A stretch of 10,894 nucleotides of DNA from Bacteroidota bacterium. GTDB taxonomy: Bacteria > Bacteroidota > Bacteroidia > Bacteroidales > WCHB1-69. Positions 7,000-10,894 of this stretch are shown here, in pieces. Position 1 is the stretch's first letter; each line of letters starts with the position of its first letter. The DNA lies in the NCBI GenBank assembly GCA_023459435.1, contig JAEWUL010000247.1:1-10894 (forward strand), in the 5' to 3' direction. Both the position numbers and the translations under genes were made by a program. The notes beneath the pieces were generated by a model, which saw only the letters and a program-made list of their open reading frames with translations, did not search any database and was not told the DNA's origin.

Positions 7000-8613
7000 A
7001 TGAAAAGCTTTTTGTTTGCTCTTATGACGATCCTAATCATGGGAAATCTTGTTGCACAAGATATCCCAAAGGATGTTGCTTTCAGGCTCCAACAGGTTAA
7101 GTTTATTAAAAACAAGCAACTTCCGGTTCAGTTGGAGTTATTGCCCCGACATATCAATACCGAACAGTCTGAGTTTAAAGGGGTGTTGTTACCTGATTCC
7201 CAATTTATCTATTCCTCGTTGGTGTCGCTTAGTGAAGATGATCATGAAAATATCTTTGATGCCTATTGGATGGGAAAGATCTATAGTTCTCAACTCACTG
7301 TGAGTGGGTTCTCCTCTCCGGAACCATTGCCAAAAGAGATCAATAATAAAAAATATTACAATATCAATTTTACTTTTAATGAAGCCCGGAATATCCTCTT
7401 TTTTACACGATGTTCCAAAACTGCATATCCACATCTGATTTGTGATATCTGGAAATCGAGTTATCAAAATGGAAAATGGAGTAAAGCAACCAAACTTCCA
7501 CCACATATTAATCAACCATATCAAAACAATACACAACCCCATTTTGTAGAGTATAAAGAGTATAGTGTTCTCTATTTTGTGTCTAATAGATCAGGATCTT
7601 ATGGGGGGCTCGATATCTGGTATTCCATATATAAAGATGGTAAATTTCAGAATCCAATCAATTTGGGACCAATGATCAATACCCAAGGAAACGAAGTGAC
7701 CCCTTTTTATGATAAAAAGGATGGGGATCTATACTTCAGTTCTGATGAACATCTTGGAATTGGAGGGTATGATATCTTCTATTCCAAAGGAGCATTAAGT
7801 CAGTGGAGTGAACCCTCCAATATTGGGGTCCCTTTAAATTCTGACTATAATGATCTCTATTTTACCATCAACCAGAACGATAGAAATGGGTTTTTCTCAT
7901 CCAACCGCCCCAATTCAAAATATTCCCACAGAGAGTGTTGTAACGATATTTATGCCTATCAATGGAACTTCCCAAAGGATACTTTAAAACCTGTTGAAAA
8001 AGAAGATACCGTATCAAAATTGGAACTCGTACAATCACTAATCCCGTTGACTTTATATTTCAACAATGATGAGCCGGATCCTAAATCAAATGCAACAACT
8101 ACAGATAAAAACTACAGATTAACCATTTCAAATTACATTGCTGCGAAAGAAAAGTTCAAACAAGAGTATTCCAAAGGATTGACCCCTGAAGAACAACAAA
8201 TAGCAAATCAAGCGATTGAAACATTTTTCAAGGATTCCGTTGAGAGGGGATATTACGAATTGAATGATTTTTGTAAAATCATTCAACAAATACTTCATGA
8301 GGGAAATACGGTAACCATTACTGTTCAGGGTTATGCCAGTGCATTACATAAATCGGATTACAACCTGAAATTATCCTCCAGAAGAATAGCCAGTTTTATT
8401 AATTTTTTAAAAGAATATAATGATGGCGAACTACTCCCTTATCTGGAAGGAAATAGTAATAATAAACTGCAGATAATTGCTATTCCTCTAGGTAATCAGG
8501 AGGCTATTGCAAAGAATTTAAGTGCAAATATTCACGATCAGAGAAACTCTGTATACAGTATTGCCGCTTCTTTGGAAAGAAGGATTCAGATCACGAATGT
8601 AACAATTGATTAA
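7000..8613 (+). CDS. Exported PD40-repeat/OmpA-domain protein, PorE-like
   Basis: 537 residues. A signal peptide (1-19, ending LVA|QD) targets it to the periplasm or outer membrane. Residues about 60-330 hold PD40/WD40-like propeller blades, seen as GGLDIW (202-207) and GGYDIF (255-260) with preceding LYF-S strands and a final blade ending at RECCNDIY (C313, C314 adjacent). An OmpA-like domain follows: first strand LTLYFNN at 350-356, an insertion of about 80 residues, then GYAS (444-447) and NLKLSSRR (455-462). The usual peptidoglycan-binding Asp after GxT is Ser447, while the Arg pair is kept. It lacks the N-terminal TPR of PorE. It starts 9 nt after the PorP-like half, so the two probably form an envelope complex, with this protein linking the barrel towards peptidoglycan (inference). 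Confidence 0.85.
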   Translation: MKSFLFALMTILIMGNLVAQDIPKDVAFRLQQVKFIKNKQLPVQLELLPRHINTEQSEFKGVLLPDSQFIYSSLVSLSEDDHENIFDAYWMGKIYSSQLTVSGFSSPEPLPKEINNKKYYNINFTFNEARNILFFTRCSKTAYPHLICDIWKSSYQNGKWSKATKLPPHINQPYQNNTQPHFVEYKEYSVLYFVSNRSGSYGGLDIWYSIYKDGKFQNPINLGPMINTQGNEVTPFYDKKDGDLYFSSDEHLGIGGYDIFYSKGALSQWSEPSNIGVPLNSDYNDLYFTINQNDRNGFFSSNRPNSKYSHRECCNDIYAYQWNFPKDTLKPVEKEDTVSKLELVQSLIPLTLYFNNDEPDPKSNATTTDKNYRLTISNYIAAKEKFKQEYSKGLTPEEQQIANQAIETFFKDSVERGYYELNDFCKIIQQILHEGNTVTITVQGYASALHKSDYNLKLSSRRIASFINFLKEYNDGELLPYLEGNSNNKLQIIAIPLGNQEAIAKNLSANIHDQRNSVYSIAASLERRIQITNVTID

Positions 8614-8623
8614 TCTGATAGAT

Positions 8624-9664
8624 ATGAAAAAAACCCTCCTGTTAATGGTACTGTTGAGTTTTATAGGCTTCATCCAGGCTCAAGATCTTTCATACCAGAT
8701 TGGAATCGATCATTATTTTGATAATAGAGAAGTACATACACCTTATTCCGATCCTCAAACCCTTTTTGGGATCAGAGTTTCCCCTGAATTGGTTTGGAAC
8801 AAAACCGATCAGAACGGTTCAAAACATCAAGTCCACCTGGGGGTTCATTACCTACAACCGATCGGAGCACCAATAACATCAGGGAAATGGGATCCCATCG
8901 TTTTTTATCAATTTACGAAAAAAAAATGGAACGTGAACTTTGGAATGATCCCTTATGATCAAATGATAGAAAAACTCCCTATTCACGTGATCTCAGATTC
9001 TTTGTCTTATTTTTATCCCAATATCAATGGATTTCTGATTCAGTATCAACCTCAAAATGGCTTTTTTGAAGCTATGCTGGACTGGAGAGGGGCGATGAGT
9101 CAGACAACGAGAGAAGCTTTTCGGGTCATTCTCAAAGGACGCTACTATTTCAATTGGCTTTCAATTGGAGGTCACACTTTCTTAAATCATTTAGCCAACA
9201 AAGCCCCCACTGAACCCAAAGAGGGCGTTTGTGACAATTATCTGGTGGTCCCTGAATTGGGATTTCATCTTTCAAAGAACCAGATCCTGGATACCACCAG
9301 TGTAAAATTGTCATATCTACTTGGATCAACAAGAGAGCGAATTACCCAGACAACCATTCCATCTCAGGGGGTAGGAGTGGAGCTGTTTCTAAAATGGCGT
9401 TTTGTAGCACTTCAAAACATATTCTACGCGGGAAATAATCTGATGCCCTTTTATGACAAATATGGAAGTGCCCTTCATCTAGGAGATCCTTATTACAGAG
9501 CATCCAAATATAACAGATCAGCTTTGATACTCTATTTGATTGAAAAAGATTTTGTAGAGTGCACTTTTTCCTGGAACTTACATTTTACCAAAGGAGATCC
9601 TGTCGGGCATCAACAACTTTTAAATCTCAAAATTCATTTGGATAAACTCACTTTTACAAACTAA
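8624..9664 (+). CDS. Exported protein, probable outer-membrane beta-barrel, family not recognised
   Basis: 346 residues with a clear signal peptide (MKKTLLLMVLLSFIGFIQAQ, cleaved at QA|QD). The mature part has repeated amphipathic strands with aromatic ends (for example VNFGMIPYDQMIEKLP, GRYYFNWLSIGGHTFL, VELFLKWRFVALQNIFYAG) and no long helices, which suggests an outer-membrane barrel. I recognise no family or catalytic motif. I chose ATG 8624 because the signal peptide begins there; a TTG at 8606 would add six residues overlapping the upstream stop. It begins 10 nt after the PD40-OmpA gene, so it probably works with the PorP/OmpA pair, for example as the displayed or anchored component. That role is inference from position only. 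Confidence 0.7.
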   Translation: MKKTLLLMVLLSFIGFIQAQDLSYQIGIDHYFDNREVHTPYSDPQTLFGIRVSPELVWNKTDQNGSKHQVHLGVHYLQPIGAPITSGKWDPIVFYQFTKKKWNVNFGMIPYDQMIEKLPIHVISDSLSYFYPNINGFLIQYQPQNGFFEAMLDWRGAMSQTTREAFRVILKGRYYFNWLSIGGHTFLNHLANKAPTEPKEGVCDNYLVVPELGFHLSKNQILDTTSVKLSYLLGSTRERITQTTIPSQGVGVELFLKWRFVALQNIFYAGNNLMPFYDKYGSALHLGDPYYRASKYNRSALILYLIEKDFVECTFSWNLHFTKGDPVGHQQLLNLKIHLDKLTFTN

Positions 9665-9676
9665 AAACAGACGATT

Positions 9677-10147
9677 ATGAAGCACGAAGATTTTATGAAA
9701 GAGGCTTTTAACGAAGCATTTCAAGGGATGAGAAACAACGAAGGGGGCCCTTTTGGTGCTGTTGTGGTATTAGATGGTAAGATAATAGGAAGAGGAAACA
9801 ATAAAGTGACTTCAACCAATGATCCTACTGCACATGCTGAGGTGGTTGCCATACGCAATGCCTGTAAAGCATTGGAACAGTTTCATCTGCCTGATGCCAC
9901 CATTTATGCTACCTCAGAACCATGTCCGATGTGCTTATCCGCCATCTATTGGGCCAATATCAAAACCGTATACTACTGCACTGACAAGTACCAGGTAGAA
10001 GAGATCGGTTTTAGCGACAAATTCATCTATGATGAACTGGCCCTTCCGAAAGAAAAACGCACTTTACATATAGATAAAATCAATCTTCCTGAAGGAATCG
10101 ATCTATTCTATGAATGGATGACCAAAGGGGACAGAACGGCGTATTAA
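9677..10147 (+). CDS. guaD: Guanine deaminase (cytidine deaminase fold, GuaD type)
   Basis: 156-residue cytoplasmic zinc enzyme converting guanine to xanthine and ammonia. The zinc site is visible as H53 in HAE (E55 the proton shuttle) and C83/C86 in PCPMC. GPFGAVVV (24-31) is the substrate-side strand. Length, metal-residue numbering, D114 in GFSDKFIY and the C-terminal Tyr156 all agree with Bacillus subtilis GuaD as I remember it. In that enzyme the C-terminal segment is swapped between subunits to cover the active site. A tRNA-adenosine deaminase (TadA) is the alternative, but the GFSDKFIY and C-terminal segments favour guanine deaminase. It lies 12 nt after the barrel gene and appears to be the last gene of the operon. 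Purine salvage has no obvious link to the envelope genes upstream. Confidence 0.85.
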   Translation: MKHEDFMKEAFNEAFQGMRNNEGGPFGAVVVLDGKIIGRGNNKVTSTNDPTAHAEVVAIRNACKALEQFHLPDATIYATSEPCPMCLSAIYWANIKTVYYCTDKYQVEEIGFSDKFIYDELALPKEKRTLHIDKINLPEGIDLFYEWMTKGDRTAY

Positions 10148-10157
10148 TCTGATAATT

Positions 10158-10224
10158 AGGCGAAAGGCGAAAGGCGATAGGCGCAAGGCGCAAGATGTAA
10201 GAAGTAAAAAGTAAGAAGTAAAAA
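10158..10224. repeat. Tandem array of degenerate heptamers
   Basis: A run with 7-bp period directly after guaD. Five units of AGGCGNN (AGGCGAA twice, AGGCGAT, AGGCGCA twice; 10158-10192) are followed in the same register by AGATGTA, AGAAGTA, AAAAGTA and AGAAGTA (10193-10220). Within this, the 14-mer GTAAGAAGTAAAAA is repeated exactly at 10197-10210 and 10211-10224. It is non-coding, with no known role. Confidence 0.85.
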
Positions 10225-10259
10225 TCAATAGACCTGTGCTTTAGCTCAGAGATATTGAT
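10224..10259 (+). other. Imperfect hairpin downstream of guaD
   Basis: ATCAATA (10224-10230) pairs with TATTGAT (10253-10259). Inside, CTG pairs with CAG and GC with GC around a TTTA loop (10240-10243), with a T-T mismatch and a symmetric 3x3 internal loop. That gives 12 base pairs in 36 nt. No T-tract follows, so it is not a standard intrinsic terminator, though it may stabilise or end the upstream transcript. The rest of the spacer to 10338 is AT-rich and I see no clear promoter in it. Confidence 0.4.
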
Positions 10260-10338
10260 AAACCCAATGAATTTGCAGAAGAGAGTGGGGTTGAGATACT
10301 TAATTCTATTTAAATATTTAATTAAAAAAACTTTTAAA

Positions 10339-10894
10339 ATGAAACTTAATTCTAAAACATTGCCTTATCTTTTGGTACTGCTTCTTTTTTCGGGTTGTTC
10401 AATTTTCCAACCATTGAAAGAAGATAATTACACTCAAAGATATTCATTACCCGGTACTATCCCAATTAATGACACCCTTTTTTGTGATTTAAATGAAATT
10501 TCAAATTTGGATTGGATAGAATATATGAATTGGATGGGTAAAGTTTATGGTGGGGGCTCGAAAGAATACGAGTTTTGTATTCCCGCCTCTTTTAATTATT
10601 TTGATTTTGGGAACTGTCATATCAACTTCCTTTCTGAATTTTATAAATATCCTGCATTACGAAAAATGCCAATTATTGGCGTTTCACAAGAACAAGCAAA
10701 AAAATATTCTAAATGGAGATCAGATAGAGTTTTCGAACACCTTTTAATAGAATTAGGAAAATTAAAAAATAATCCCAATCAAACTTCAGAAAATTGTTTC
10801 ACGATAGAAAGATATTATAAAGGAGATCTTGATTCTTTAGTAATCGGTGAGAAATTAGAATATTATCCGTTTTACACCCTACCAACCTATAATG
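10339..10894 (+). CDS. Lipoprotein with FGE-sulfatase (GldK/GldJ-like) domain, 3' truncated by window end
   Basis: Open reading frame from ATG 10339 without a stop to the window end (185 complete codons). The N-terminus is a lipoprotein signal: a basic start, a Leu-rich core and the lipobox LFSGC with lipidated Cys20. After a linker, LFCDLNEISNLDWIEYMNWM and, later, YPALRKMPIIGVSQEQAKKY followed by SKWRSDRV resemble the formylglycine-generating-enzyme fold. In this fold 'E(I/V)(S/T)N' and 'P(V/I)xGVSxxQAxxYxxWR' are typical. GldK and GldJ, lipoproteins of gliding and type IX secretion, share that fold, but this gene is not clearly either of them. The second half of the domain is outside the window, so catalytic Cys residues cannot be judged. 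It is separated from guaD by 191 nt with repeats, so it probably starts a new unit. Confidence 0.72.
   Translation, partial: MKLNSKTLPYLLVLLLFSGCSIFQPLKEDNYTQRYSLPGTIPINDTLFCDLNEISNLDWIEYMNWMGKVYGGGSKEYEFCIPASFNYFDFGNCHINFLSEFYKYPALRKMPIIGVSQEQAKKYSKWRSDRVFEHLLIELGKLKNNPNQTSENCFTIERYYKGDLDSLVIGEKLEYYPFYTLPTYN

Noticed and set aside
10547..10747. Small + strand reading frame of 66 residues near the window end
   Set aside because: It is a shadow of the lipoprotein frame beginning at 10339, which has a lipobox and domain motifs.

Overview
The window is AT-rich and looks like a Bacteroidota chromosome. The evidence is a PorP/SprF-type outer-membrane protein, an OmpA protein carrying PD40 repeats, signal peptides ending in A|QD, and -7 promoter elements of the form TAnnTTTG. 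All genes lie on the + strand. The standard code fits: clpC ends in TGA and the other complete genes in TAA.

Layout. Positions 1-110 hold a REP-like repeat and a perfect 38-bp palindrome. A Bacteroidota-type promoter follows and drives a ClpC-type AAA+ unfoldase (184-2697). Next come a small protein resembling the DUF6483 type (2760-3242) and a Crp/Fnr regulator (3148-3831), which overlap by 95 nt in different frames. A promoter-like site at 3883-3890 precedes a tightly packed run of genes (3916-10147, gaps of 9-12 nt). In order these are a WaaE-like family-2 glycosyltransferase, a RarA AAA+ protein fused in frame to a PorP/SprF-like barrel, a PD40-OmpA (PorE-like) protein, an unrecognised exported barrel protein, and a guanine deaminase. 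After a 191-nt spacer with an array of degenerate heptamers and an imperfect hairpin, a lipoprotein with an apparent FGE-sulfatase (GldK/GldJ-like) domain starts at 10339 and runs off the window end.

How the genes fit together. The PorP-like, PD40-OmpA and barrel products form an envelope module of the kind linked to type IX secretion or surface-protein display. The terminal FGE-like lipoprotein may belong to the same theme. RarA, the deaminase and the glycosyltransferase are housekeeping-type neighbours that share the transcription unit.

The strongest oddity is the RarA-PorP fusion. A cytoplasmic replication-fork AAA+ protein of full length continues, without stop or ATG, into a signal peptide and an outer-membrane protein. 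Signal peptidase cleavage at the internal site could yield both proteins from one polypeptide. A lost stop codon or a sequence error must be excluded first.
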